A stretch of DNA of 64,000 nt from Tenacibaculum sp. 190524A02b (lineage in GTDB: Bacteria > Bacteroidota > Bacteroidia > Flavobacteriales > Flavobacteriaceae): positions 1,783,501 to 1,847,500 of the forward strand of contig NZ_OZ038525.1 of NCBI RefSeq assembly GCF_964036645.1, in the 5' to 3' direction. This document shows, piece after piece, positions 8,634 to 18,024 of this stretch (within the stretch, counting starts at the first letter, position 1; each line of letters begins with the position of its first letter). The translations under genes and the position numbers were made by a program. The notes below the pieces were generated by a model. The model was given only the letters and a program-made list of their open reading frames with translations, did no database searches and was not told the DNA's origin.

Positions 8634-10076
8634 ATGAAAAAAATAACCTTACTAACATTATTAAGCACTGCTTTTATAGTTTCCTGTAAAACAGAACCTA
8701 AAGAAATTTCAAAAAACAAACCTGACACATCAGCTGTAGAATATCAAAAAGATTCTACTAATATTAAACACCTTTTCAATACAGCCTTAACCGATGGTAA
8801 ATCTTATGAATGGTTAAGAGATCTTACCACTAATATTGGCGGAAGGTTATCTGGTTCTAAAGAAGCTGAACAAGCTGTAGTTTGGGGTGAAAAATTAATG
8901 GAAGAAGTTGGACTTGATTCTGTGTGGCTTCAGCCAGTAATGGTTCCACATTGGGTTAGAGGAGAAAAAGAAAAAGCCAGCTATATGCATAATGGAAGCT
9001 CTTTTAATGTTCCCATTTGTGCTCTAGGCTTCTCTATAGCTACACCTAATAATGGAATTACTGCCGAAGTAATTGAAGTAAAAAGTTTAAAAGAAGCTAA
9101 AACTCTTGGAGAAAAAGCTAAAGGAAAAATTGTTTTTTATAATGGTGCCTTTGACAATACTTTAATAAATACATTTAAAGCTTATGGCGGCTGTGTAGGA
9201 CAGCGATATGCTGGTGCAGCTGCAGTAGGAGAATTTGGAGCTGTTGGTGTTATTGTTCGTTCAATGACCAATGGTATTAATGATTATCCACATACAGGTA
9301 GTATGAGCTATGGAGAGTTACCAAAAGAACAACATATTCCAGCAGCGGCTATTAGCTCTAGAGCTGCTGAAAATTTAAGTAAACACTTAAAAGAAAACCC
9401 TAACCTAAAATTCTACTTTAAACAAAGTTGTAAAACATTACCAGACGCTCCTTCTTTTAATGTAGTAGGACAAATTAATGGTAGTAAAACCCCTGATAAA
9501 ATTATGGTTGTTGGAGGGCATTTAGACTCTTGGGATTTAGGAGATGGAGCACATGATGATGGCACAGGAATAGTACAGTCTTTAGAAGTAGCATACTTAT
9601 TCAAAAAAAATGGAATTAAACCAAAAAACACCTTACGTGTAGTATTCTTTATGAATGAAGAAAACGGCTTAAGAGGCGCTACAGAATATGCTCGTTTAGC
9701 TAAAGAAAATAAGGAAATACATATTAGCGCACTAGAATCTGATGCTGGTGGGCATACACCTAGAGGCTTTTCTATTGAAGCTAATGAAAAAAATAATAAA
9801 CTAGTAAAAAGCTGGAAAAAATTACTAGCTCCATATGGTTTACATGACTTTACCACTGGAGGTAGTGGTGCTGATATTGGCCCTTTAAAAGATGAACATG
9901 TTACCTTAGTAGGATACAGACCCGACCCGCAACGTTATTTTGACTACCACCATACAGTTACCGATACTTTTGATAAGGTTAACAAAAGAGAACTGGAACT
10001 TGGTAGCGCTTCAATGGCCAGTATTATTTATTTAATGGATAAGTATTTATACACTAATGAGGCTTTAAAACCTTAA
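8634..10076 (+). CDS. M28 family zinc metallopeptidase lipoprotein
   Basis: 480 residues. The signal ends in a lipobox (FIVSC, Cys18), so the mature protein is a lipoprotein. A PA-type insert (about 130-250) precedes the M28 catalytic domain. Two-zinc ligands can be read in GGHLDSWD (His ~296), GAHDDGTG (bridging Asp), FMNEENGLRG (catalytic and ligand Glu), SDAGGHTPRG (Asp) and YFDYHHTVTDTFD (His). The order PA-M28 and length resemble carboxypeptidase Q/glutamate carboxypeptidase-like enzymes that trim peptides. The exact substrate is unknown. A 20-bp perfect terminator stem follows. Confidence 0.9.
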   Translation: MKKITLLTLLSTAFIVSCKTEPKEISKNKPDTSAVEYQKDSTNIKHLFNTALTDGKSYEWLRDLTTNIGGRLSGSKEAEQAVVWGEKLMEEVGLDSVWLQPVMVPHWVRGEKEKASYMHNGSSFNVPICALGFSIATPNNGITAEVIEVKSLKEAKTLGEKAKGKIVFYNGAFDNTLINTFKAYGGCVGQRYAGAAAVGEFGAVGVIVRSMTNGINDYPHTGSMSYGELPKEQHIPAAAISSRAAENLSKHLKENPNLKFYFKQSCKTLPDAPSFNVVGQINGSKTPDKIMVVGGHLDSWDLGDGAHDDGTGIVQSLEVAYLFKKNGIKPKNTLRVVFFMNEENGLRGATEYARLAKENKEIHISALESDAGGHTPRGFSIEANEKNNKLVKSWKKLLAPYGLHDFTTGGSGADIGPLKDEHVTLVGYRPDPQRYFDYHHTVTDTFDKVNKRELELGSASMASIIYLMDKYLYTNEALKP

Positions 10077-10080
10077 AACT

Positions 10081-10127
10081 GATTAAAAAACGGAATAAAA
10101 GCTTTAATTTTATTCCGTTTTTTAATC
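10081..10127 (+). terminator. Intrinsic terminator after the M28 peptidase
   Basis: A perfect 20-bp stem (10081-10100 with 10108-10127) with loop GCTTTAA. It holds runs of A and T on both arms, so it may work on both strands. Confidence 0.9.
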
Positions 10128-10134
10128 ATTACTA

Positions 10135-10503
10135 ATGAAATATTTTACCCTTTCTCTAAAAATCCTTCTAGCTATTTTACTTATTTACGGAGGATTTAAT
10201 CATTTTTACAAACCTGATTTCTATAACGGGTTCATTCCTGATTTTTTACCTAAACTAGCTATCAACTATATATCTGGTGCTATAGAACTACTATTAGGTA
10301 TTGGACTTTTTATCAAAGGACTATCAAAAAATGCTGCTTTTGGCATTTTTTTACTGATGATCGCTTTTCTTCCCATTCATATTTGGGACGCTTTTAAAGA
10401 AAACCCTGCTATTGGATCTAAAACAGCTGCTTATATCAGAATTGTGATGCAATTTATTTTTATTGGATGGACTTATTTTATATATCAAAAAGAAACCAAA
10501 TAA
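10135..10503 (+). CDS. DoxX-like integral membrane protein
   Basis: 122 residues with four predicted transmembrane helices (about 4-20, 43-62, 68-86, 101-118) and the DoxX-type N-terminal pattern LLAILLIYGGFNHFYKPDFY followed by a first loop rich in Phe and Pro. Family members are small quinone- or thiol-linked membrane proteins of unclear function. The next gene starts 5 bases after its stop, so the two form an operon. Confidence 0.75.
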   Translation: MKYFTLSLKILLAILLIYGGFNHFYKPDFYNGFIPDFLPKLAINYISGAIELLLGIGLFIKGLSKNAAFGIFLLMIAFLPIHIWDAFKENPAIGSKTAAYIRIVMQFIFIGWTYFIYQKETK

Positions 10504-10508
10504 ACCTT

Positions 10509-12125
10509 ATGAAAAAAACTACGATACTACTAACTGCTTTATCTCTTATATTTATTTCATGTAAGCAGCAAAAAAAAGTAGATTTAATTATTACCAATGC
10601 TAATATTTATACGGTAAATAATAACTTTGAAAAAGCACAAAGCTTTGCCGTACACGAAGGTAAATTCGTAGCTATTGGGACCAATGAAGAAATTCAAAAA
10701 AAATACACTTCTCTCAACACTATTAATGTTGAAAAAAAGGCTCTATTTCCGGGTTTTATAGATGGCCATTGTCATTTCTATGGTTTAGGCTTACAGCAAC
10801 AAAAAGTAAATTTGGTTGGAACAACTAGCTATGATGACGTACTTCAAAAATTAATAGCTTTTCAAAAAGAAAAAAACACTTCTTTTATTACTGGTCGTGG
10901 ATGGGATCAAAATGATTGGCCTGTAAAAGAGTTTCCTACTAAAGAAAAATTAGACAGTATTTTCCCTAACACTCCTGTAGCTATTAATAGAGTTGACGGA
11001 CACGCTATGCTAGTTAATCAAAAAACAATGGATTTAGCTGGGATTACTATAAATTCAGCAATTTCTGGCGGTGAGTTTTTAAAAAAAGATGGTAAACTCA
11101 CAGGAGTACTTATTGATAATGCCATGAACTTTGTTAACGTACCTCAACCCAATAAAAAAGAACAAATACAGGCTTTAAAAGATGCTGAAAAAATCTGTTT
11201 TAGTCTTGGCCTTACCACTGTTGATGATGCTGGACTAGACAAACAAGTTATTGAGCTAATTGATAGTCTACAGCAAACTGGCGATTTAAAAATGAGAATT
11301 TATGCCATGATTTCTAACAATCAAAAAAACCTTGATTATTATTTACCAAAAGGAATCATTAAAACAGACAAATTACATGTTCGTTCTGTAAAAGTATATG
11401 CCGACGGTGCTTTAGGCTCTAGAGGTGCAGCTTTAAAAGATGAATACGCTGATAAAAAAGGGCATTTTGGTGCTTTAGTAAACTCTTACAGCAACCTTAA
11501 AAACTTAGCTAACAGAATTGCTAATTCAGAATACCAAATGAATACACATGCAATTGGTGATTCAGCCAATTATATTATGCTTAAAACCTACAATGAAGTT
11601 CTAAAGGATAAAAAAGATAGACGTTGGCGTATTGAACATGCTCAAGTGGTAGATTTAAAGGATTTCGATTTATTCAAAAATGTACTTCCATCTATACAAC
11701 CTACTCACGCAACATCAGATATGTATTGGGCAGAACAGCGCGTAGGTGAACAACGTATTCAAGGAGCCTATGCTTATAAACGTTTATTAAAACAATACGG
11801 AAAAGTAGCTTTAGGAACAGATTTTCCTGTTGAACATGTAAACCCATTCTACACATTTTATGCCGCTGCCATTAGAAAAGATTTAAAAGGATATCCTGAA
11901 AAAGGTTTTCAAATGGACAACGCTTTATCTAGAGAAAATACTTTAAAAGGAATGACTATTTGGAATGCCTATGGAAACTTTGAAGAAAATGAAAAAGGAA
12001 GTATTGAAATAGGTAAAGTTGCAGATTTTATCATTCTTGATAAAGATATTATGAAAGTTGATGGAAAAGCTATTCCAGATACTAAAGTATTAGCTACTTA
12101 TATTAATGGTGAAAAAGTAAACTAA
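10509..12125 (+). CDS. YtcJ-like amidohydrolase lipoprotein
   Basis: 538 residues. The signal peptide ends FISCKQQ, a lipobox, so the protein is anchored in a membrane. Metal-dependent hydrolase superfamily motifs are GFIDGHCHFYGLG (HxH), a central KVYADGALGSRGAAL, NTHAIGDSAN, WRIEHAQ, and GTDFPVEHVNPF (Asp). The order and the long metal-binding barrel match the amidohydrolase family 3/YtcJ group, which act on N-acyl or cyclic amide substrates. I start at the ATG 10509 and not at 10467, because only the former gives a signal peptide. It follows doxX by 5 bases. Confidence 0.88.
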   Translation: MKKTTILLTALSLIFISCKQQKKVDLIITNANIYTVNNNFEKAQSFAVHEGKFVAIGTNEEIQKKYTSLNTINVEKKALFPGFIDGHCHFYGLGLQQQKVNLVGTTSYDDVLQKLIAFQKEKNTSFITGRGWDQNDWPVKEFPTKEKLDSIFPNTPVAINRVDGHAMLVNQKTMDLAGITINSAISGGEFLKKDGKLTGVLIDNAMNFVNVPQPNKKEQIQALKDAEKICFSLGLTTVDDAGLDKQVIELIDSLQQTGDLKMRIYAMISNNQKNLDYYLPKGIIKTDKLHVRSVKVYADGALGSRGAALKDEYADKKGHFGALVNSYSNLKNLANRIANSEYQMNTHAIGDSANYIMLKTYNEVLKDKKDRRWRIEHAQVVDLKDFDLFKNVLPSIQPTHATSDMYWAEQRVGEQRIQGAYAYKRLLKQYGKVALGTDFPVEHVNPFYTFYAAAIRKDLKGYPEKGFQMDNALSRENTLKGMTIWNAYGNFEENEKGSIEIGKVADFIILDKDIMKVDGKAIPDTKVLATYINGEKVN

Positions 12126-12138
12126 TTATAACTATATA

Positions 12139-12173
12139 AAAAATCTCTTGCATTTTAAACGCAAGAGATTTTT
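12139..12173. terminator. Bidirectional terminator between amidohydrolase and trpA
   Basis: The 13-bp stem AAAAATCTCTTGC / GCAAGAGATTTTT with a 9-nt loop sits between the convergent amidohydrolase gene and the trp operon. The A-run before and T-run after allow use from either side. Confidence 0.85.
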
Positions 12174-12204
12174 AGTATTTATTTTTCAACTTAAAAAACT
12201 TCTC

Positions 12205-12972
12205 TTAGCCTTTAACTGAAGCTACAAACCTCTCAATACCTTCAGTTCCATTTTTATCTAAAGCCTTAATAAAAGCCGAACCAATAATGGCACCATTAGC
12301 ATAACTACATGCTGTTGTAAATGTTTTATTATCTGAAATACCAAAACCTACAATGAGTTTACTTTGTAAATTCATTGCTTTTATTCTATTAAAATAAGCA
12401 ACCTGCTCATCTGTCACCTCTCCTTTTGCTCCTGTAATTGATGCTGAAGCTACTACATAGATAAATGTTTCTGTTAAGCTATCAATTTTCCTAATACGTG
12501 CATCCGATGTATGTGGTGTTATTAAAAACACATTAGTAATTCCGTATTTCTGAAATAAAGCCTGATAATGACTCTCATACTCTACCATTGGTAAATCAGG
12601 AATAATGATTGTATCTATTCCACTATCTTTTACCTTTTGGCAAAAAGCATCTTCACCATATTTGATTATTTGATTTACATATCCCATTAACACCAACGGC
12701 GTAGTATTTGTTTCTTTTATGGCTTGTAATTGCTTAAAAACTACATCTAGATTCATTCCATTTTTTAAAGCAATAGAACTACTATGCTGAATTGTTGGAC
12801 CATCTGCTAAAGGATCAGAATAAGGCAAACCTACCTCTATAAAATCTACTTTATTATTGCTTAGTTCCTCAATAATTTTTGTTGTATCATCTAACTTAGG
12901 AAAGCCAGCTGTAAAAAAGATAGACAATAAATCGTTGTCTTTTTGACTAAATGTTTTTTGTAATGAATTCAT
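12205..12972 (-). CDS. trpA: Tryptophan synthase alpha subunit
   Basis: 255 residues, TIM barrel. It cleaves indole-3-glycerol phosphate to indole and glyceraldehyde 3-phosphate inside the alpha2beta2 synthase. The catalytic Glu and Asp are in DFIEVGLPYSDPLADGPTIQ. IIPDLPMVE, the short GAKG loop and VGFGISDNKT phosphate-binding segments are present. It is the last gene of the operon, 11 bases after trpB. Confidence 0.97.
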   Translation of the reverse strand: MNSLQKTFSQKDNDLLSIFFTAGFPKLDDTTKIIEELSNNKVDFIEVGLPYSDPLADGPTIQHSSSIALKNGMNLDVVFKQLQAIKETNTTPLVLMGYVNQIIKYGEDAFCQKVKDSGIDTIIIPDLPMVEYESHYQALFQKYGITNVFLITPHTSDARIRKIDSLTETFIYVVASASITGAKGEVTDEQVAYFNRIKAMNLQSKLIVGFGISDNKTFTTACSYANGAIIGSAFIKALDKNGTEGIERFVASVKG

Positions 12973-12983
12973 TATTGTTCTTT

Positions 12984-14162
12984 TTAACTCTCTAAATGCT
13001 TGATATACGTTTCTAAATCTTTATCTCCTCTTCCTGATAAATTAATCACAATTGTTTGGTCTTTTTGCAAATCCATTTTTGGTAATACCGCTAAGGCATG
13101 TGCTGTTTCTAAAGCAGGAATAATGCCTTCTATTTTGGTTAACTCATAAGCTGCTTGCAAAGCTTCTTTATCCGTTGCATTCATAAACGTTGCTCTATTA
13201 CTTTCATGTAAAAAAGCATGTAGCGGACCTACCCCTGGATAATCCAATCCAGCTGAAATAGAATAAGGCTCTACTATTTGTCCATATTCATCTTGCATTA
13301 AAATAGTTTTACTCCCATGGATTACGCCAACCTCACCTAACTGAGAAGTTGCAGCACTTTCTCCTGAATTTACACCTAATCCAGCAGCTTCTACCGCTAT
13401 TAATTCAACATCTTCATCATCTAAATAATGATAAAAAGCGCCCGCTGCATTACTTCCTCCTCCAACACAAGCTATAATAGCGTCCGGATTTTCTTTTCCT
13501 GTTTGTTCTTTTAATTGCACCTTCATTTCTTCCGAAATTACTGCTTGTAAACGAGCCACCATATCAGGATATGGATGTGGACCTACTACAGAACCTATTA
13601 AATAATACGTATCTGGATTTTGAATCCAATAACGTATTGCCTCATTTGTAGCATCTTTTAACGTTTTACTTCCGCTGGTAGCAGGCACTACTTTAGCGCC
13701 TAACATTTTCATACGTGCTACGTTGGGTGCTTGACGTTTAATATCAGTTTCTCCCATAAACACAATACACTCTAAGCCCATTAATGCACAAACAGTTGCT
13801 GAAGCAACCCCATGCTGACCCGCTCCAGTTTCTGCTATAATCTTGGTTTTCCCTAGATGTTTTGCTATTAATATTTGTCCAATTGTATTGTTTACCTTAT
13901 GTGCTCCTGTATGATTTAAGTCTTCTCTCTTTAAATAGATTGTAGCTCCATATTTTTCAGACAATCGTTTTGCTAAATACAAAGGGCTTGGACGACCAAC
14001 ATAATGCTTTAATAAATCTTTATATTCTTTTTGAAAAGCTTCTGAGTTAATAATTTCTATATAGTTATCTTCTAACTCTTTTACATTTGGGTACAATAGT
14101 TCAGGAATAAAAGCGCCCCCAAACTGTCCGTAATACCCATTTTCATCTGGTTGAAATTTCAT
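12984..14162 (-). CDS. trpB: Tryptophan synthase beta subunit
   Basis: 392 residues, PLP-dependent. It joins indole and serine to make tryptophan. The PLP lysine lies in [10 protein letters not shown], the phosphate-binding loop is [10 protein letters not shown], and the GAGQHG and [11 protein letters not shown] blocks are standard for TrpB1, the type that works with TrpA. The gene follows trpF with a 29-base gap. Confidence 0.97.
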   Translation of the reverse strand: MKFQPDENGYYGQFGGAFIPELLYPNVKELEDNYIEIINSEAFQKEYKDLLKHYVGRPSPLYLAKRLSEKYGATIYLKREDLNHTGAHKVNNTIGQILIAKHLGKTKIIAETGAGQHGVASATVCALMGLECIVFMGETDIKRQAPNVARMKMLGAKVVPATSGSKTLKDATNEAIRYWIQNPDTYYLIGSVVGPHPYPDMVARLQAVISEEMKVQLKEQTGKENPDAIIACVGGGSNAAGAFYHYLDDEDVELIAVEAAGLGVNSGESAATSQLGEVGVIHGSKTILMQDEYGQIVEPYSISAGLDYPGVGPLHAFLHESNRATFMNATDKEALQAAYELTKIEGIIPALETAHALAVLPKMDLQKDQTIVINLSGRGDKDLETYIKHLES

Positions 14163-14191
14163 TGCTTGTTGTGTTGTTTTATTGTTCGTTG

Positions 14192-14875
14192 CTAACCAAC
14201 TAATAGTTGTTTCTTAAATTTCTTTAATCTATCTATTTCTTTCTTTCCTGGCGCAGATTCAAACTTACTGTTTACATCTAATGCCACACAATATGCTGCT
14301 GCTGGTGTTTGTAAAAATGATTGTACCTCTTTTACCTCTTGTAAACCTATTCCACCACTTAAAAAATACGGTTTAGTTGAATTGTACCCTTTTAATACTT
14401 CCCAATTAAAAGTTACACCATTACCGCCTCTTTCTTTACCTTTAGTATCGAATAAAAAGTAATCTACCACCTCTTCATAAGGCTTTAAAGTGTCAAAATC
14501 AAATTCATCTTTAATTCCGAAAACTTTAATGATTTTAATGGTGTCCTGAACTCGTTTTGACTTCTTCTGCTGAGCTGCCAAATCAAGTTGTGCTTGGCTA
14601 TACGCTTCTTTTAATTTTTGAATATACGCTACAGATTCATCTCCATGTAATTGCAATGCTTGTAACTTATATTCTTGTGCTAACGATACAACAATCTCAG
14701 GATACTCATTCACAAAAACACCTACTTTTTTTATGTTTTTAGGAACTTCTGGAATAATTCCTTCAAAGTTTCTTTTGGATTTTTCATAGAAAATAAACCC
14801 TAAGTAATCTGGTTGTAACGCCGCTACTTGTTGGATATTCTCTACATATTTCATTCCGCAAACCTTTAATTTCAT
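14192..14875 (-). CDS. trpF: Phosphoribosylanthranilate isomerase
   Basis: 227 residues, TIM barrel. It converts phosphoribosylanthranilate to the carboxyphenylamino-deoxyribulose phosphate. The catalytic Cys is in LKVCGMKY and the Asp is in [20 protein letters not shown] and [16 protein letters not shown] form the phosphate site and C-terminal signature. There is a Lys/Gln-rich insert (about 92-110) longer than in most TrpF. Its ATG overlaps the stop of the preceding small gene by 4 bases. Confidence 0.95.
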   Translation of the reverse strand: MKLKVCGMKYVENIQQVAALQPDYLGFIFYEKSKRNFEGIIPEVPKNIKKVGVFVNEYPEIVVSLAQEYKLQALQLHGDESVAYIQKLKEAYSQAQLDLAAQQKKSKRVQDTIKIIKVFGIKDEFDFDTLKPYEEVVDYFLFDTKGKERGGNGVTFNWEVLKGYNSTKPYFLSGGIGLQEVKEVQSFLQTPAAAYCVALDVNSKFESAPGKKEIDRLKKFKKQLLVG

Positions 14876-15378
14876 GAAAGTTTCCTTTTATTATAATTAT
14901 ACAATAAACTTATTGAGTTAAAATAATCCGACCCAAAAGAAACTACTCTTACATCTTTTATTGAAAACTCTACATCAAAATCTAAATCTATAGTACCCTT
15001 TGAAGTAATAGAATCTATATAAAAAGATTCTTTATTTACTTCTTTCAAAATCCCATAAAATAATTCATCTTCTATTTCATCTTGAAACTCAAAACATCCA
15101 TATTTCTCTTCTACCCACTTCAAAAACTCAATAGTACTCTTAAAATCAAAATTTTCTGGATTCTCAAATGTCAAATTTTTTAATTCCAAAACTTTTTGTA
15201 ATACAGGATTCTCATCAGCTATACGTTCTTCAATATATTCTTTCTTGATAAGTTTGTAACCATCAACTTGAAAATCTACGGGTATACTTTTAACCAATAT
15301 CCACTCTTCATTTTCATCAAGGAAAACACCTAACTCTTCCTCTTCCCAATCTTTAATTTTATACCTCTCTATTTTCAT
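14872..15378 (-). CDS. Uncharacterised acidic protein inside the trp operon
   Basis: 168 residues, strongly acidic, no signal peptide and no transmembrane segment. The N-terminus (ERYKIKDWEEEELGVFLDENEEWILVKSIP VDFQVDGYKLIKKEYIEER as two blocks) reads like the beta-rich opening of small immunity-like or housekeeping proteins of unknown function. I cannot name the family. It is inserted between trpC (18-base gap) and trpF (4-base overlap) on the same strand, so it is co-transcribed and translationally coupled to trpF. It has no known role in tryptophan synthesis. A regulatory or accidental passenger role is possible. Confidence 0.75.
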   Translation of the reverse strand: MKIERYKIKDWEEEELGVFLDENEEWILVKSIPVDFQVDGYKLIKKEYIEERIADENPVLQKVLELKNLTFENPENFDFKSTIEFLKWVEEKYGCFEFQDEIEDELFYGILKEVNKESFYIDSITSKGTIDLDFDVEFSIKDVRVVSFGSDYFNSISLLYNYNKRKLS

Positions 15379-15396
15379 GGTTGTTATAAATTTTTA

Positions 15397-16185
15397 TTAT
15401 CTAATTTGACTAATAAATTCTTGACATGACAACCCTGGATTTTCAGTCTTCATAAAGTTTTCTCCTATTAAAAATCCTTGAAAACCATATTCTTTTAATC
15501 CTGTAATAATTCTAGGATCTGAAATACCACTTTCTGAAACTTTTACCGCACTATCAGGAATTTGATTTGCTAATGCAATAGAATGATCTAAATCTACCTC
15601 AAAAGTTTTTAAGTTTCTATTATTGATTCCTATAATTTTATTATCTAAATCATTAATCTTATCCAAGTCTTCTTGCGTATGTACTTCATACAATACCTCT
15701 AGACCTAAATCTGTAGCTAACTGCCCATAATTTCTAAGTTCTTCAGCAGTTAAGCAAGTAGCTATTAACAAAACAACATCAGCTCCTATTGCCTTTGCTT
15801 CTACTATTTGAAAACCATCTACTACAAAATCTTTTCGTAAAATTGGTTTTTGTTGATTAATAGTTCTTGCCTCCATTAAATCTGCCATAGTGCCTCCAAA
15901 AAAAGAAGTATCCGTTAAAATAGATTGTGCCGCTACATTAGCCTCTAAATACCCTTCTGTTACTTCTTGAATGGTTGCTTTATCATTAATCACTCCTTTA
16001 GATGGTGACTGACGTTTAAACTCAGCAATAATTCCTGTAGAATATTTATCTGTTAACGATGCTTTTAACGAAAATGATGGTATTTTAAAATTAGGACTCT
16101 CCACTAATTTCTTTACTGGAACCTCAGCTTTTATTTTAGCTACTTCCTTCTTTTTAAATGCTACTATTTTATCTAAAATTGTCAT
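15397..16185 (-). CDS. trpC: Indole-3-glycerol phosphate synthase
   Basis: 262 residues, TIM barrel. It closes the indole ring. The conserved FKRQSPSKGVI (catalytic Lys, phosphate contact), ILTDTSFFGG, LRKDFVVD (catalytic Lys), GINNRNLKTFEVD, VSESGI and FLIGENFM blocks are all present, so the protein looks intact. It is stand-alone (not fused to trpF). A 180-base gap to trpD (16186-16365) holds no recognisable gene or hairpin. Confidence 0.97.
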   Translation of the reverse strand: MTILDKIVAFKKKEVAKIKAEVPVKKLVESPNFKIPSFSLKASLTDKYSTGIIAEFKRQSPSKGVINDKATIQEVTEGYLEANVAAQSILTDTSFFGGTMADLMEARTINQQKPILRKDFVVDGFQIVEAKAIGADVVLLIATCLTAEELRNYGQLATDLGLEVLYEVHTQEDLDKINDLDNKIIGINNRNLKTFEVDLDHSIALANQIPDSAVKVSESGISDPRIITGLKEYGFQGFLIGENFMKTENPGLSCQEFISQIR

Positions 16186-16365
16186 ATTTAATTCTAAATT
16201 TTAAATTATGAATAGTTTTTTGAATGTTACTTTTTGTATAATTTTAACTGTTCTCGATAATTTTTTACTCCGTTAACACTTCATAAAAAACACTCGAACT
16301 GACATGCGTAAAAAACTTATTCGTAAATAATATGATTCTTTTTCATTATTCATAATTTGTAATTC

Positions 16366-17355
16366 TTATTTCTTTACTAACTTATTTAAACAATCCTTTG
16401 CTTTTAACCCAAATAAAGATGTTTTTGCTTCTTCAAAAGCATCTTCAAAAGACTTCGTTTCATCTACAATAGTTAAAGCAAAAGCTGCATTTGTCAATAC
16501 TACATTGTTTTGTGCTTCTGTTCCCTTTCCATTTAATATGGTCTTAAATATTTTAGCAGCATCTTCTACTGAATTCCCTCCATAAATATCCGATTGTAGC
16601 ACTTGCTTTTGCTGTAAATCTTGCGGCATTATCAACTGTTCTCCATTTTTAGTAAACAACTTAAATCCGCCCGTTAATGAAATTTCATCATACCCATCTA
16701 AAGCGTGTACAATTCCATAGTTTGTATTTTCTTCTTGTAAAATATAATTATACAGTCTGGCAACCTCTAAATTAAATGTTCCTAATAATTGGTTTTGTGG
16801 TGAACTTGGGTTTACCAACGGCCCCAACATATTAAAAAACGTTTTTAGTTTTAAAGCTTTTCTTACTGGCCCTACTGCTTTCATTGCTGGGTGAAACTTT
16901 GGCGCATGTAGAAAACAAATATTAGCTTTTTCTAAATGTAATTTTAGCGTTGCTTCATCGTTTGTAAACTCATAACCAAAACTCTCCAACATATCTGATG
17001 AACCTGACTTGGAAGACACAGAGTAATTCCCGTGTTTAGCTACTTTTTGCCCTGTACCTGCTACAACAAATGAAGTTAAGGTTGAAATATTAAAAGTATC
17101 TTTTCCATCTCCTCCAGTTCCAACAATATCAATTGTATTATATTCAGATAAGTCTACTTTTATAGCTAACTCTAATAAAGCTTCTCTAAACCCTGCTAAT
17201 TCATTCGCAGTAATAGGACGCATCATAAATACAGTTAAAAAAGAGGCTAAATGTGCTTCATTGTATTTTTCTTCAGCTATTTCAATGAGTATTTGCTTGG
17301 CTTGTTCTTTAGACAAACGTTTATGTTGATACAGTTCGTTTAGTATTTCTTTCAT
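16366..17355 (-). CDS. trpD: Anthranilate phosphoribosyltransferase
   Basis: 329 residues. It transfers phosphoribose from PRPP to anthranilate. The PRPP loop GTGGDGKDTFNIST, KHGNYSVSSKSGSSD, the anthranilate-site FLHAPKFHPAMKAVGPVRKAL region and GPLVNP are intact. It follows trpG by 11 bases. Confidence 0.97.
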   Translation of the reverse strand: MKEILNELYQHKRLSKEQAKQILIEIAEEKYNEAHLASFLTVFMMRPITANELAGFREALLELAIKVDLSEYNTIDIVGTGGDGKDTFNISTLTSFVVAGTGQKVAKHGNYSVSSKSGSSDMLESFGYEFTNDEATLKLHLEKANICFLHAPKFHPAMKAVGPVRKALKLKTFFNMLGPLVNPSSPQNQLLGTFNLEVARLYNYILQEENTNYGIVHALDGYDEISLTGGFKLFTKNGEQLIMPQDLQQKQVLQSDIYGGNSVEDAAKIFKTILNGKGTEAQNNVVLTNAAFALTIVDETKSFEDAFEEAKTSLFGLKAKDCLNKLVKK

Positions 17356-17366
17356 TGTAAAGCTTT

Positions 17367-17951
17367 TTATTGGGTTACTGCTATTGAATCTATAAAATTT
17401 CTTACCAATTGCTCTCCTACTTCTGTTAAAATACTTTCTGGATGAAATTGTACTGCACTTATTGGATATTCTTTATGACGAATAGCCATGATCTCACCAT
17501 CTTCATCTACCGCAGTAATCTCCAAAGTATCTGGCAAGTTTTCTTTAGAAGCAATCCATGAATGATAACGAGCTGCTGGAAAAACTGTTGGTACATTTTT
17601 AAATATAACAGCTTCCTTTTGGATTACTTTCATATCTGTAGCTACCCCATGAAACACTTCATTCATATTAATAATGGTTCCTCCAAAAACTTCGGTAATT
17701 GCTTGTAAACCTAAGCACACACCAAAAATTGGTAACTTACCAGCATAAGTTTTAATTACTTCTTTTAAAATACCTGCTTCATCAGGAATTCCAGGCCCTG
17801 GAGATAATATGATTAAATCATAAACTCCTACTTCTTCTATACTTATTTCATCGTTCCTATACACATCAGGAAATTTATCCGTGATTTTTTCTACCATGTG
17901 TACTAAGTTGTATGTAAACGAATCGTAATTATCTAATATTAATATTTTCAT
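17367..17951 (-). CDS. trpG: Anthranilate synthase glutaminase component
   Basis: 194 residues, class I glutamine amidotransferase. It supplies ammonia to TrpE. The catalytic triad is readable as GVCLGLQ (Cys) and HPESILTE (His, Glu). The LSPGPGIP oxyanion strand and YHSW substrate loop are present. Not fused to trpD or trpE. Because no separate pabA is in view, it might also serve folate synthesis, but this is only a possibility. Confidence 0.95.
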   Translation of the reverse strand: MKILILDNYDSFTYNLVHMVEKITDKFPDVYRNDEISIEEVGVYDLIILSPGPGIPDEAGILKEVIKTYAGKLPIFGVCLGLQAITEVFGGTIINMNEVFHGVATDMKVIQKEAVIFKNVPTVFPAARYHSWIASKENLPDTLEITAVDEDGEIMAIRHKEYPISAVQFHPESILTEVGEQLVRNFIDSIAVTQ

Positions 17952-18024
17952 AAGTTGAGTATTGAGATATTAGTATTGAGTATGGAGACTTTAACAAGCT
18001 CTATACTTACTACTTAATACTTTG

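Noticed and set aside
10467..10508. Upstream extension of the amidohydrolase
   Set aside because: It overlaps the end of the DoxX gene and hides the lipoprotein signal.
16186..16365. A gene or internal promoter in the trpC-trpD gap
   Set aside because: No open frame, no TAnnTTTG box in the right place and no hairpin of note.
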